From an uncultured Pirellulaceae bacterium (GTDB lineage Bacteria > Planctomycetota > Planctomycetia > Pirellulales > Pirellulaceae): a DNA stretch of 47,798 nucleotides. The translations under genes and the position numbers were made by a program. Position 1 is the first letter of the stretch. The number at the start of each line of letters is the position of its first letter. Under the pieces are notes generated by a model that searched no databases, was not told where the DNA came from, and saw nothing but the letters and a program-made list of their open reading frames with translations. This document shows positions 1-8,787 of this stretch, one piece after another. The stretch is taken from positions 1 through 47,798 of the forward strand of contig CALJOA010000001.1 in assembly GCA_937981585.1 (NCBI GenBank), given 5' to 3'.

Positions 1-39
1 ACCTGCCCATCATCGGTATCGTCAAGGAAGGCGTTTCAG

Positions 40-963
40 ATGAACAAAAACTCGAAAAATTCTTACGGCGTGAAATCCGTTTGGCTTGGCATCAAAACCT
101 CGAGCCTGATTTGCGGAGTTCTGATTGCAACCGCATCATTGGCAACTGCGCAGAATCAATTCGCGCCTCGATCAAACTACCAACCAGATCTAGGCAACTG
201 GACTCCACCCAACACCGCCGGATCGGTTTATCGCAACAACTCCGGCTTCCCCGCTGCACCGACCAGTCCCCCATCAAGTGTGAGCTTTCCGGAATCGATC
301 ACTCCATTCGAAACCGGAATACGAACGGCGACGTATGACACGCCCGCTCCGGATCTGGCAACCGATCCAACGATCACCGACCGAATCGATGGAGCGGCAG
401 CCACGCTTTCGAAATGGAAAGACCTTGCCGGGGAAAAAGCATCGACGTTGCTCGGTGGCGTGAAACAAGACGGCAACTGGCTCGACAAAATTCAAACCTT
501 CATCAAGACTTCGGACATTGGCAAAATGCTTGGCAGCCTCGCCTTGGTGCTCGGTCTATATTTTGGCTTTGTCTGGTTCATGCAAAAGTTCAATCTCGGA
601 AGAAGCAGTGGCTTACCGAGCGAGGTTGTTGAAGCGCTTGGCCAGGTTCCCTTTGGCAGTCGTAGAAGCCTTCAATTAGTTCGACTGGGAAGCAAGGTTC
701 TTTTACTGCTCAACTCACCCGAAGGAACTCAGCCGCTGGGCGAGATTGCCGACCCCCACGAGGTCGAACACCTAGTTTCGCTTTGCCAGTCGAAACGTGG
801 TTCGCAGTTCCGCCGAGCGACTCCTGCGGCCGAGCAAGTCGCCACTCGTTTGGCCGGCCAGCCGGCTCAGCCGACCGGCAACGTTGGTGCAACCAATCTC
901 AACGACGTCGTACGAATTCTGCAACAAGCTGCCAATCCTCAACGAGCGGTTTTCGAAGCCTAA
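40..963 (+). CDS. fliO: Flagellar export-gate protein FliO (extended)
   Basis: FliO helps assemble the FliP/FliQ/FliR gate of the flagellar type III export apparatus in the inner membrane. The 307-residue protein has a signal-like hydrophobic segment at about residues 18-37, a low-complexity proline/serine-rich stretch to about 120, a transmembrane helix at about 165-183 (IGKMLGSLALVLGLYFGFVW) and then the FliO-type cytoplasmic domain (EALGQVPFGSRRSLQLVRLG, then GEIADPHEVEHL). It is longer than usual FliO proteins (roughly 100-150 residues) because of the N-terminal part. The start is supported by AAGGAAGG at 25-32, about 8 bases before ATG. It is first of the fliOPQR-flhB run, 64 bases before fliP. 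FliO is poorly conserved, so gene order carries much of the identification. Confidence 0.85.
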   Translation: MNKNSKNSYGVKSVWLGIKTSSLICGVLIATASLATAQNQFAPRSNYQPDLGNWTPPNTAGSVYRNNSGFPAAPTSPPSSVSFPESITPFETGIRTATYDTPAPDLATDPTITDRIDGAAATLSKWKDLAGEKASTLLGGVKQDGNWLDKIQTFIKTSDIGKMLGSLALVLGLYFGFVWFMQKFNLGRSSGLPSEVVEALGQVPFGSRRSLQLVRLGSKVLLLLNSPEGTQPLGEIADPHEVEHLVSLCQSKRGSQFRRATPAAEQVATRLAGQPAQPTGNVGATNLNDVVRILQQAANPQRAVFEA

Positions 964-1027
964 CTGAATCGTAACATTGTTCAAAATCCTGCATCGCTTA
1001 AACCCTGCATCGCTTTAATCGAAACCA

Positions 1028-2149
1028 ATGATGCCGACGAGCCGAAACTATAAAACTCAATTTACGATCGCCAGCACAATAACAACGCTCGCATGGGCGT
1101 TCGTGTTGTCACTCGTTCCTAGCTTTTCAGATGCTCAACAAATCGACTCATTCGGATGGTCTGAATTTGAAACTGCCGCCCAAACCAATCGACCGGCGTC
1201 CATTGAAACCGATTCTCTTAATCAATTCGTTCCACCGACAATCGCTCCGGTACAGCCGCCAGTTGATCTCACAACGGCTCAACGCGTCCCCACAGCAACA
1301 GCCTTCAACCCGCTGCCCAGGCGACCCGATCAAATTACCGCCAACGTTCGAGGTCAAATCGGGCTGGCCACGTTTGAACAACCCGTTGCCACCGATATAG
1401 AGCAAACGCCTGAATCACGAGCGACTCAAACAGTTGGAGCGGCTTCGCTGTCTGAGCTTTTCACATCACAATCGGAACAATTGACATCGCGCGAAGGGCT
1501 TGGATCATCCATCAAAGTCGCGTTGCTGTTGGCGACACTCAGTCTGGCCCCAGCGATTGTGTTGATGACAACGTGTTACATTCGAGTCATTGTCGTGCTG
1601 AGCTTGCTCAAGCAAGCCTTCGGAGCCCAACAGCTTCCACCGACACAGGTCCTGACCGCGCTTTCGCTTTTCGTCACGCTGCTGGTGATGACTCCGGTTT
1701 GGAATCAAGTCAAAACAGAAGCCATCGATCCATACCAAGCCGAAAACGGAATCAGTTGGGAGGAAGCTTGGGACCGCGGGATTGTTCCGGTCAAGAATTT
1801 CATGGCCCATCAGATCGAATCGGCCGGTAATGGCGAGTCGATTGCCATGTTTTACAAATATCTCCCCGATCACCAAACGCTGGCTCCGCCGACCAACGCC
1901 CAAGAGGTTCCACTCAACGTGCTGCTGCCCGCATTCATGGTCAGTGAACTCAAAGTCGCGTTCCTTCTCGGATTTCAGATCTTCTTGCCATTTCTGGTTC
2001 TTGATCTTGTCGTTTCCTCGGTCACCGTTTCGACGGGAATGCTGATGTTGCCGCCGACAATGGTTAGCTTCCCGCTCAAGCTGATTTTGTTCGTGATGGT
2101 CGACGGTTGGAATCTGGTGATTGGAATGTTGCTTCAAAGCTTCACCTGA
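1028..2149 (+). CDS. fliP: Flagellar biosynthesis protein FliP with N-terminal extension
   Basis: FliP forms the core of the flagellar export gate together with FliQ and FliR. Residues 1-37 look like a signal peptide, residues 38 to about 155 are a low-complexity Pro/Thr/Gln-rich stretch, and the FliP core begins near residue 160 (SIKVALLLATLSLAPAIVLM). It continues through the conserved TCYIRVIVVLSLLKQA and QLPPTQVLTALSLFVTLLVM and ends in the typical hydrophobic helices (LPAFMVSELKVAFLLGFQIF; MLPPTMVSFPLKLILFVMVD). At 373 residues it is about 120 longer than typical FliP, all at the N-terminus. Two adjacent ATG codons (1028 and 1031) can serve as start. The family call is very secure; the role of the extension is unknown. 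Confidence 0.97.
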   Translation: MMPTSRNYKTQFTIASTITTLAWAFVLSLVPSFSDAQQIDSFGWSEFETAAQTNRPASIETDSLNQFVPPTIAPVQPPVDLTTAQRVPTATAFNPLPRRPDQITANVRGQIGLATFEQPVATDIEQTPESRATQTVGAASLSELFTSQSEQLTSREGLGSSIKVALLLATLSLAPAIVLMTTCYIRVIVVLSLLKQAFGAQQLPPTQVLTALSLFVTLLVMTPVWNQVKTEAIDPYQAENGISWEEAWDRGIVPVKNFMAHQIESAGNGESIAMFYKYLPDHQTLAPPTNAQEVPLNVLLPAFMVSELKVAFLLGFQIFLPFLVLDLVVSSVTVSTGMLMLPPTMVSFPLKLILFVMVDGWNLVIGMLLQSFT

Positions 2150-2167
2150 TGGGTTTATTGCCAGTTC

Positions 2168-2220
2168 GAAGCACAAGCAAGTTGGGATCGCGCACGGAAA
2201 TCCTCACTCGCTTGCGCTTC
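2168..2220. repeat. Imperfect inverted repeat in the fliP-fliQ gap
   Basis: The 138-base gap between fliP and fliQ holds two 14-base arms, 2168-2181 (GAAGCACAAGCAAG) and 2207-2220 (CTCGCTTGCGCTTC). They pair at 12 of 14 positions as Watson-Crick pairs, the other two being G-U compatible. The transcript could form a stem-loop inside the operon, either a processing or attenuation signal or a dispersed intergenic repeat. The gene pairs on either side are much more tightly packed, which fits an insertion. Confidence 0.6.
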
Positions 2221-2287
2221 GAGCTTGTATTTTCCCATCGCCGAAAAATCGCTTACCAAAAACAAACAAACCAGCAACCAAACAACG

Positions 2288-2902
2288 ATGAACCCACAAG
2301 ACGCAATTGACTTCAGCCGGGAAGCGATCAAGACGTGCATGATGGTTGGCGGTCCGATTCTCGCGGCCAGCTTGCTCATCGGCTTGATCGTCGGAGTCAT
2401 CCAAGCCATGACTCAGGTACAGGATCAAACCGTCTCGTTCGTTCCCAAAATCCTTCTGCTCTTGCTGATGATTGGAATCTGCCTGCCGTGGCTGACAGAG
2501 CGAATGATAGACTTTTCAACCGAGTCGTTTTCAACGCCGATGACTCACTGGGAAAACTCTGGTGGCATCGGCGGCGGCATTAGCAACGTCAACGCTGACA
2601 ACGATTCGGCCCTACCATCCCAGCCTGAATTTCAGTTTCGCCAGAGCAATCCGGATCATCAAACTGAATCGAAGCTCCCTTTCAACACAGCTTCAACCCA
2701 ACCGCCAACGCCCGGCACAAGCATCGTAGCGCCAGCCCTCAAAGCTTCCTTCACGCCGCTTGACCCAACCAAGCCAGCCACGATCGGAGTCCCGAGCAAT
2801 CCAACCCAATCGTTGGATACGATCGAGCCGAGAAGGAGTTCGCCTTTCATTCTGCCGCACTACCGAATTTCCAAAGCCCCAAAAACTGACATCGAGGGGT
2901 AA
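2288..2902 (+). CDS. fliQ: Flagellar biosynthesis protein FliQ with C-terminal extension
   Basis: FliQ is a small two-helix component of the flagellar export gate. The chosen ATG gives MNPQDAIDFSREAIKTCMMV, the usual FliQ N-terminus; the frame stays open 21 codons upstream but that part does not look like FliQ. The two membrane hairpin helices are PILAASLLIGLIVGVIQAMT and VPKILLLLLMIGICLPWLTE, separated by the conserved TQVQDQTVSFVPK. Normal FliQ ends near residue 90; here another 115 residues follow, rich in Pro, Ser, Thr and Asn and without recognisable domains. The stop lies 5 bases before fliR, so the two are translationally linked. The identification is secure; the tail is unexplained. 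Confidence 0.95.
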   Translation: MNPQDAIDFSREAIKTCMMVGGPILAASLLIGLIVGVIQAMTQVQDQTVSFVPKILLLLLMIGICLPWLTERMIDFSTESFSTPMTHWENSGGIGGGISNVNADNDSALPSQPEFQFRQSNPDHQTESKLPFNTASTQPPTPGTSIVAPALKASFTPLDPTKPATIGVPSNPTQSLDTIEPRRSSPFILPHYRISKAPKTDIEG

Positions 2903-2907
2903 CTGCG

Positions 2908-3708
2908 GTGGAGTTATCTAACACAACAGTTGTTGTTTGCCTGCTGGCGATGGCGAGGATTACGGCGGCCGTAATAACGGCTCCGGTGCTGGGAAGCCGT
3001 ACCGTTCCGATTCGATTTCGCGTTGTGTTGGCAATACTTTTGACGCTCACAACGATTCCGCTGATCGACAGCGCGGACGTTGCTTCGCGACTGGCTGCCG
3101 GGAACGTTGACTTTGCCTCGATGCTGCTATCCGAGATAACGATCGGAGCAATGCTGGGCTTTGGAGTTCTGATTGTTTTCTCAGCCGCCCAAGTCGCAGG
3201 GACAGTGATCGGCCAAATGGCGGGTATCCAAATCGCCGGCAGCCTCGATCCGCAGACCGGGGAATCGACTCAGCCAGTCAGTCAACTGTTTGGAATCCTC
3301 TCGCTGGCCACATTCGCGTTGATCGGAGGACCTGAGCTCGTGATCACCGCGACGCTGGATACGTTTGCCAATGTGCCGATCGGAAAAAGCCTGCAAACCT
3401 CCAGCGTGTTTCCTTTGCTGGGTGAGTTGCTTCAACAAAGCTTCATTCTAACGCTACGCGGCGTCGCGCCAGCGGTCGCAGCACTGATGATCTCGACATT
3501 GGTGATAGGTTTGATCAGCCGCACCTACCCGCAAATGAATCTGTTGGGATTGGGACTAAGCTCAAACTTGCTGGTCATGTTTCTCGCGATCTTTTTCACG
3601 TTGGGCGGATGTGTCTGGCTCTTCGTTGACGACCTGCATCAGATCATGGCAATGATTCAAGACTCGATCGTGCAAGCTCCATCGTCAATTGAGGTGCCCC
3701 ATGAGTGA
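2908..3708 (+). CDS. fliR: Flagellar biosynthesis protein FliR
   Basis: FliR is the third core protein of the flagellar export gate. The 266-residue product has several membrane helices and family features: ARITAAVITAPVLGSRTVPIR near the N-terminus, the EITIGAMLGFGVLIVFSAAQ segment, GQMAGIQIAGSLDPQTGEST, and RTYPQMNLLGLGLSSNLLVM. Length and layout are normal for the family. The start is GTG, preceded by GAGGGG at 2894-2899. The end overlaps the flhB start by 8 bases, indicating coupled translation. Confidence 0.96.
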   Translation: MELSNTTVVVCLLAMARITAAVITAPVLGSRTVPIRFRVVLAILLTLTTIPLIDSADVASRLAAGNVDFASMLLSEITIGAMLGFGVLIVFSAAQVAGTVIGQMAGIQIAGSLDPQTGESTQPVSQLFGILSLATFALIGGPELVITATLDTFANVPIGKSLQTSSVFPLLGELLQQSFILTLRGVAPAVAALMISTLVIGLISRTYPQMNLLGLGLSSNLLVMFLAIFFTLGGCVWLFVDDLHQIMAMIQDSIVQAPSSIEVPHE

Positions 3709-4453
3709 CTCAGCTGACGACAAAATCCATGACGCTTCGGCTTCCAGGTTGCAACAGGCTCGAAGCGAAGGAGATATCGCGAAGAGTTTCGAACTCGCTG
3801 CAGCCCTACAAATGATCGGAGCGTTGCTGGCATGCTATCTGTTGCTAAGCAATGTTGGAATCTGGATTCAAAACTGGACTGTTGAATCATGGTCGTTTGC
3901 GGGGACCGAGTTGTCCGTCGAACCGACCGAGTTGACGTCGCAAATGCAAACCCTGACCGGTCTCGTGTTCATGGCGCTGGCTCCGTTGATGGTTGCTCTT
4001 TTGACTATTGGCATCGCCTCCCATTGGATTCAAACCGGACCGTTGTTCATTTCCAAAAAGGCGATCCCCGATGTGGAGCGACTGGGGCCGGGAAACTGGA
4101 AACGAAAAATGTTCTCGCTTGAAGGACTTGCTTTCCTCTTGGTCGGAATTCCAAAAACCGCAATCGCAATTAGCGTGCTTTGTTTAAGCTGCTGGTACCA
4201 CCGCAGCCAGTTTTTCGAGCTGGCTGGATATCCGGCCGACATGTTGGTCCAAAATCTCTTCTCATTAATTGTGACGATCGTCTTTCACGTTGCACTGGCG
4301 CTGCTGTTGACCTCACTGGCGGATTACTGGCTGAGGTACGTCAGCCACCAAAGACGACTGCGCATGACGGATCAGCAACTGCGTGACGAACTGAGAATGC
4401 AAAACGGCGACCCGCAAGTTCGGGCTCGGCAACGGGAATTTCGCCGGATTTAA
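3701..4453 (+). CDS. flhB: FlhB membrane domain, lacking the NPTH switch domain
   Basis: FlhB sits next to the FliPQR gate and switches export specificity by self-cleavage at an Asn-Pro-Thr-His site. This 250-residue protein has the FlhB N-terminus (SRLQQARSEGDIAKSFELAA), four membrane helices, and the conserved linker RMTDQQLRDELRMQNGDPQV. It ends at REFRRI and then TAA, just before the place where the cleavage site and cytoplasmic domain should follow. The sulfotransferase gene on the other strand ends 5 bases later, so there is no room for the missing 100 or so residues, and no frame downstream shows an NPTH motif. The ATG at 3701 is preferred over an in-frame TTG at 3689 because MSDSADDK aligns with family N-termini. 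The protein is either a natural short form or truncated. Confidence 0.9.
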   Translation: MSDSADDKIHDASASRLQQARSEGDIAKSFELAAALQMIGALLACYLLLSNVGIWIQNWTVESWSFAGTELSVEPTELTSQMQTLTGLVFMALAPLMVALLTIGIASHWIQTGPLFISKKAIPDVERLGPGNWKRKMFSLEGLAFLLVGIPKTAIAISVLCLSCWYHRSQFFELAGYPADMLVQNLFSLIVTIVFHVALALLLTSLADYWLRYVSHQRRLRMTDQQLRDELRMQNGDPQVRARQREFRRI

Positions 4454-4458
4454 GCGGC

Positions 4459-5601
4459 CTATTCTCTTTGGTATCCAAACACATCCATGTACTCGCTCCA
4501 GCCAGAATCAATGTCGGAGCGAAGTGCAGCATCAAGCGTAAACGGATTTGTTCTGTGATCTTTGCGTTGATCAAAGTAAGCCTGAACCTGTGGCTCGACT
4601 AGATCGAACTGATCCAACTCCAACTGAGCATAAATCCGCTTCATCTCGCCAACCGGATCTTCAACCAAAGATTCGAATTTGACTTCCACCAACTGATTCG
4701 ACGGAATTGCTGACCGCTGATCCAGATAAGCCGAATACATCAGGTTCTTACATTCGAAAATATAATTCTTGAGCCAGGTATCGTCGTACTTGGGCACCTG
4801 AAACCCCTGCAACGAATCCAGCAACTTCCACAACCGCATCGTCGAAGGCACCAATCGGTACGGATGACGTGACATGTGAATGAATTTGGCGTCAGGAAAC
4901 CACTGAGCCAATTGCGCCAGCCGACCCGTGTGTGGCGGTGACTTCAATACCAACCGCGATTGGTACTGAATCGTCAACATCTTGAGAAACAGCTCCATCG
5001 ATTCACGAATCTCGTTTTGCGTCTGCGGGGATGAGGATGACAAATCAAGATTCAAATGGTCACGACTGGGGCGGTTGGGAAATGCTATTCGCCGGTAGGG
5101 TGTCGGAGCTCCGTAAACGCAAAGCGCAAAATCATCTTCCTGAGGTGAGGCCACATTCATCTTCATGTTGTCCATCGGTCGCTTGCCGGGCATCAACATT
5201 TTGACGATTGGATAAAAGAACGGCCTTGAAATCAAAAAGTGGTTGGGCAGGAACGCGTCAAAGTTATTGGGAAACGCCAGCCGCTGATCCATCGTCATCA
5301 GCTCGTGCATCAACGTTGTTCCAGATCTCCAATGACCAATGATGAAAATTGGCGGTTGATCAAGAATTACTGAATCAACTTTCTGGCCGTGAGTAAGTCG
5401 CTGGACGCGGGTCAGGATTGAGTTCATCGTTGAGCATCCGGCGCCGAGTACCGTCATCGGATACTTGACCGGATGAATCTTGAAACGATTCTCGCGCAAC
5501 AACCTCCAGAAATCGCCCAGCAGCATTCCATTCCAAAACCTCGGTGCCCATGGTGGATACCAATTCGGTTTGGATTTTTTCTTTTCTGGAGTGGTTTGCA
5601 T
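4459..5601 (-). CDS. Sulfotransferase family protein
   Basis: This protein probably moves a sulfuryl group from PAPS to an unknown acceptor. The PAPS 5'-phosphosulfate loop is at about residues 84-98 (PIFIIGHWRSGTTLMHEL), with the usual hydrophobic strand, GHWRSGTT loop and following helix. A second family segment is KFIHMSRHPYRLVPSTMRLW, which matches the 3'-phosphate-binding Arg/Ser region. The length, 380 residues, is normal for the Sulfotransfer_3-like group common in planctomycetes. There is no clear signal peptide or membrane helix. It converges with flhB, separated by 5 bases. The substrate cannot be read from sequence; sulfated glycans or lipids are possibilities. Confidence 0.88.
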   Translation of the reverse strand: MQTTPEKKKSKPNWYPPWAPRFWNGMLLGDFWRLLRENRFKIHPVKYPMTVLGAGCSTMNSILTRVQRLTHGQKVDSVILDQPPIFIIGHWRSGTTLMHELMTMDQRLAFPNNFDAFLPNHFLISRPFFYPIVKMLMPGKRPMDNMKMNVASPQEDDFALCVYGAPTPYRRIAFPNRPSRDHLNLDLSSSSPQTQNEIRESMELFLKMLTIQYQSRLVLKSPPHTGRLAQLAQWFPDAKFIHMSRHPYRLVPSTMRLWKLLDSLQGFQVPKYDDTWLKNYIFECKNLMYSAYLDQRSAIPSNQLVEVKFESLVEDPVGEMKRIYAQLELDQFDLVEPQVQAYFDQRKDHRTNPFTLDAALRSDIDSGWSEYMDVFGYQRE

Positions 5602-5698
5602 AGAACGCTTGGAGGCAGTGGTTCGTCAAAGTTGAATTGAATTCGAGCCAGTCAATTCAGATTGGTTGAACCACTATTTCATGTCACTGGGGCTGTGA

Positions 5699-7495
5699 TC
5701 AAGCCGCATTACTGGAGCCAAATTCTGGCGGGACGTTTTCGGCTTTAGGAACTATCTTACCTGTGGGCGTTGTGAGATTAAACAACCCAAAGATCTCGTC
5801 TCTTGAAAGCCCGCGGCGGCCCGGCTGTGCTCCGTCAGAGAGAATCTCTTTAAACAGCTCACGCTTGGCTTCGAGAATCTCATGGATTCGTTGTTCTATC
5901 GTCCCAGCCATGATCATTCGCGTGATCGTCACGCTGCCTGCGGCCCCGATTCGGTGGGCCCGGTTGATTGCCTGATCCTCAACGGCCGGATTCCACCAAC
6001 GATCAAACAAAAACACGTAACGGCAAAACTGTAGATTCAGCCCCACCGCACCGGCGCCGTAACTCATCAGCAGCACTTTTCGATTCGGATTGTTTTTGAA
6101 TTCTTCCAGAATCGGATCCCGTTGCCGCGAAGGGATACGCCCGTGATATTCAAGCGGTTTGTGCTGCGGCAATTGCTTTCCGATCACCTCCAACGCGCCA
6201 ACCCATTGGCTGAACACAATCGCTTTCTCCCCGCTGGCGGCCACCTCTTCCATGTCGGCTTTCAAGCGGTCGATCTTGCTACTGGTTCCGGTGACAGGAT
6301 CGAAGTTACAAACCTGTTTCAGCCGCAACACCAACTCAAAAACGTGCTTGATCGTCAGTTCGTCGCCCATATCATCAAGCCGCATCACGCCGTCCTTCTC
6401 GGCGACGTCATAGGTGATCTGCTGGTCTGGCGAGAGCGCAAGTTCTGCGTCACGCATCAAACGTGGCGGCAAATCAGTCATAACAAGATCTTTGGTCCGG
6501 CGGAGGATTAGATCTTTGACCGCCACACGCACCTCGCGGGGAGTCATTCCGCTGGTCACTGCGCCTTTGGCTGCAAACTCGCAAATCCCGACCAGATCCT
6601 CAATTCCGTTCTCGATCGGAGTTCCAGTCAACGCCCAGCTTCGTTTGCGGGGAATTTGCTGGACGACGAGACTCGTCGCGTTACCTTTGTTTTTGATCCG
6701 CTGAGCTTCATCCAGAATGACCAGATCGTACTGATGCTCCGGATCGGTCACCAACGCTTCGTCACGGGTAAGCAACTCGTAGTTGGCAAGTTTCACCATC
6801 GCCCGGTTGGCCTTCCAGTGCCAGGCTCGCTGGTGCTGGTTACCCTGGACGGCAGCGACCGTAATCTCGGGAGCCCAGGTTTTGAACTCGCGTTGCCAGT
6901 TGGTAACCAGTGGTTTGGGACAAATCAAAAGGACGTTGTTGATATAACCCGATCGCAGCAACATCCGTACGGTGGTGATCGCCTGCATCGTCTTCCCAAG
7001 CCCCATCTCGTCGGCAAGTATCGCGCTTTGCCGAGGAAACAAAAAGGCAATTCCAGCGTACTGGAAGTTGAATGGCTCAAACGGAAACTCAAGCGTCTTG
7101 CCCCCGAGCAAATTCTCCAGCGGCGGCTGCAGCAAATAAAACAGCCGGTCCTCCAACTTGATTACGTCTTGAGGCGGCGCGATACGGGTACGCTGCTGTG
7201 AAGCCTGCTGGTTCTGCTTGGCCAGTTGCTGATTGGGACTGGCTGCGCCACCTGAATCGTCAGTTGAATTGGTGTATGGCTCAAATACAGAACCAGTTTG
7301 AAACTGACCACCGTCGCTTCCGTCTGTATCTCCCGAGAAGAAGAAACTGGTCGTCTTGATTCTTCGAGATCCAAGTTTCGCCGACACGACTGGTGGCAAT
7401 TCCACTAACTCCGATCGCCAAGACTGCTCCAACTCAACTGTGGACTGAGCGTCGGCGATCGCCTGATTCCAATCGATCTGGTTGGGATGATACAT
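5699..7495 (-). CDS. SNF2-family DEAD/DEAH-box ATPase (Swi2/Snf2-like helicase)
   Basis: This is a SNF2-family ATP-driven DNA translocase. Motif I (ADEMGLGKTMQAI) is at about residues 161-173, motif II (LDEAQRIKN) at 261-269 with DEAQ in place of DEAH, and motif III (ALTGTPIEN) at 288-296. The second lobe has KAIVFSQWVGALE, LLMSYGAGAVGLNLQ and motif VI (DQAINRAHRIGAAGSVTITR). The first 110 residues are low-complexity, Gln- and Ser-rich, with no domain I recognise; there is no zinc-finger SWIM domain. At 598 residues it is shorter than typical bacterial SNF2 proteins, which often carry long N-terminal domains. It may act in DNA repair or in removing proteins from DNA. No restriction or phage-defence partner is adjacent. 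Confidence 0.92.
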   Translation of the reverse strand: MYHPNQIDWNQAIADAQSTVELEQSWRSELVELPPVVSAKLGSRRIKTTSFFFSGDTDGSDGGQFQTGSVFEPYTNSTDDSGGAASPNQQLAKQNQQASQQRTRIAPPQDVIKLEDRLFYLLQPPLENLLGGKTLEFPFEPFNFQYAGIAFLFPRQSAILADEMGLGKTMQAITTVRMLLRSGYINNVLLICPKPLVTNWQREFKTWAPEITVAAVQGNQHQRAWHWKANRAMVKLANYELLTRDEALVTDPEHQYDLVILDEAQRIKNKGNATSLVVQQIPRKRSWALTGTPIENGIEDLVGICEFAAKGAVTSGMTPREVRVAVKDLILRRTKDLVMTDLPPRLMRDAELALSPDQQITYDVAEKDGVMRLDDMGDELTIKHVFELVLRLKQVCNFDPVTGTSSKIDRLKADMEEVAASGEKAIVFSQWVGALEVIGKQLPQHKPLEYHGRIPSRQRDPILEEFKNNPNRKVLLMSYGAGAVGLNLQFCRYVFLFDRWWNPAVEDQAINRAHRIGAAGSVTITRMIMAGTIEQRIHEILEAKRELFKEILSDGAQPGRRGLSRDEIFGLFNLTTPTGKIVPKAENVPPEFGSSNAA

Positions 7496-7579
7496 CGAGT
7501 TTCGTTTCTACTTCGGCCGCTGGCGTCGACCAATGCCGCATTGCTGCCAGATAGAGGGCAAACTCAGAATGGCATGTAG

Positions 7580-7603
7580 AACGGGCACTCACTCTTGCCC
7601 GTT
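7580..7603. repeat. Perfect 8-bp hairpin between SNF2 and upstream gene
   Basis: The arms AACGGGCA (7580-7587) and TGCCCGTT (7596-7603) are perfectly complementary around an 8-base spacer. No T-run follows on either strand, so this is not a standard terminator. A related GGGCAAGAGTG string lies near 7696 in opposite orientation. It is probably a small intergenic repeat in the 240-base gap. Confidence 0.5.
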
Positions 7604-7735
7604 AAAGCAAAGCGTGTTGTGAGTATTTAGATCAAGCACTGCAAACTTAAAATTCAGTAACTGCTTTCATATCAATGTTGTAAAAACGCGGAGTCGGGCA
7701 AGAGTGCCAAACCTTCAGTCGTCCAGTTCGGGTAG

Positions 7736-8299
7736 CTACGCCGACCTGAGTACTTGGTTGGCTTCGAAGATTGCTTGGCGAATCCTTTCAAATGGTTCTT
7801 CAAACGGTAACTGTTTACGAAACTGGCTGGCGTGATGCTCGATCGCGTCGAGCTCATCTGCTGAAGCGTTGAGGCAGTAAACAGTTTCGCCGTGGACCTC
7901 AAAGTGCTTCAGACCTCGCCCATCAAACGGTTGACCGTTGTTTGGTTTATCGGCCGAACCTTCGGGCTCCAAAGCCAACAACAAGGGAGCGTCGATCAGT
8001 TCGCAAACCGGGAGTATGTCAGGACAATCGGTCACCAACACTGTCGGCAACTGCTTGGCTTTGTCGACCAACGCCGCACCGATCTTGTCGCCGTAGAGGA
8101 ATCCGGGATAAGTCTTCCCGTACATGATTTCCTCAGCCCGGTTGGAGCTGACGGGCGTGGTGAAGTGAAACTCGATCGGTCGTCCAATGTTGGAGACAAT
8201 CAGTAGGCCTCCACAGTGTCCCAACGAGGGGACTTCAACGACGGTAATGAAACCGAACGTTGCCGGGGGTAAATGCGAAAATTGATTCGGCTGACTCAC
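7736..8299 (-). CDS. Conserved-looking hypothetical protein
   Basis: The product has 187 residues and no signal peptide, membrane helix or motif that I recognise. The N-terminal half is beta-rich (TFGFITVVEVPSLGHCGGLL, then GRPIEFHFTTPVSSNRAEEI) and the C-terminal half is helical and charged (ADELDAIEHHASQFRKQLPF). The regular pattern of hydrophobic strands and the lack of a long competing frame support real coding. It is read in the same direction as the SNF2 gene, 240 bases upstream of it, so the two may share a promoter, but the gap argues against tight coupling. Function unknown. Confidence 0.75.
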   Translation of the reverse strand: MSQPNQFSHLPPATFGFITVVEVPSLGHCGGLLIVSNIGRPIEFHFTTPVSSNRAEEIMYGKTYPGFLYGDKIGAALVDKAKQLPTVLVTDCPDILPVCELIDAPLLLALEPEGSADKPNNGQPFDGRGLKHFEVHGETVYCLNASADELDAIEHHASQFRKQLPFEEPFERIRQAIFEANQVLRSA

Positions 8300-8719
8300 G
8301 AAGTCGGGTCCTTGTACTTCGATTGATCAATGAGGCTTACCTCATTCGCGGCAGCAGATCAGGGCCAACGTGGTTCAGCTAACAGGATCCGATTCGGCGA
8401 CGACCAACGTCGACACACCAAAACGAAGTGTTCGAAAACCACACAGTGGCGCCACTTCAAAAAACTCAGCTGTCAATAACTTTGTCGATGTTTTTGAAGA
8501 CTATCTTTTTTGCCTTTTCCATCCTTGGAAACCGCGACGTAGATGACATCGGAGTTGCTACCAAGGGACTTGAGGCTCCCCCTTCCTAGAACACTGCGCC
8601 GTTTAAACGAAAATAGCCGTACAAATCGTTAGGTCAAACATCGCGCTGAAAAACTATACCGGTCGATCCACTTTTTCACTCAAGCGTTTCTTCAAATTGA
8701 TGATTAGATAACCAATTGC
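8300..8719. other. Intergenic stretch, no gene seen
   Basis: About 490 bases separate the divergent genes at 7736-8299 (-) and 8788-9249 (+). I see no convincing ORF, tRNA or long repeat before the promoter at 8720. The stretch presumably carries both divergent promoters. Confidence 0.5.
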
Positions 8720-8748
8720 TCGACACCCGACCAAGCGCGGTTTATACT
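8720..8748 (+). promoter_or_regulatory. Sigma-70-type promoter for the 153-residue protein gene
   Basis: TCGACA at 8720-8725 (5 of 6 matches to the -35 consensus) and TATACT at 8743-8748 are separated by 17 bases. The start codon is 39 bases further on, with GGAG at 8775-8778 as ribosome site. The call rests on motif match and position only. Confidence 0.6.
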
Positions 8749-8787
8749 GAAGGAGTTCTCATTGGAAGTTATCCGGAGTTTTAAAAT

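Noticed and set aside
2-43. Possible end of an upstream gene overlapping fliO by ATGA
   Set aside because: Only 13 codons are visible and they do not match FliN or FliM ends, so there is not enough to call it.
6656-7201. 181-codon plus-strand frame opposite the SNF2 gene
   Set aside because: It overlaps conserved helicase motifs on the other strand and has no recognisable domain.
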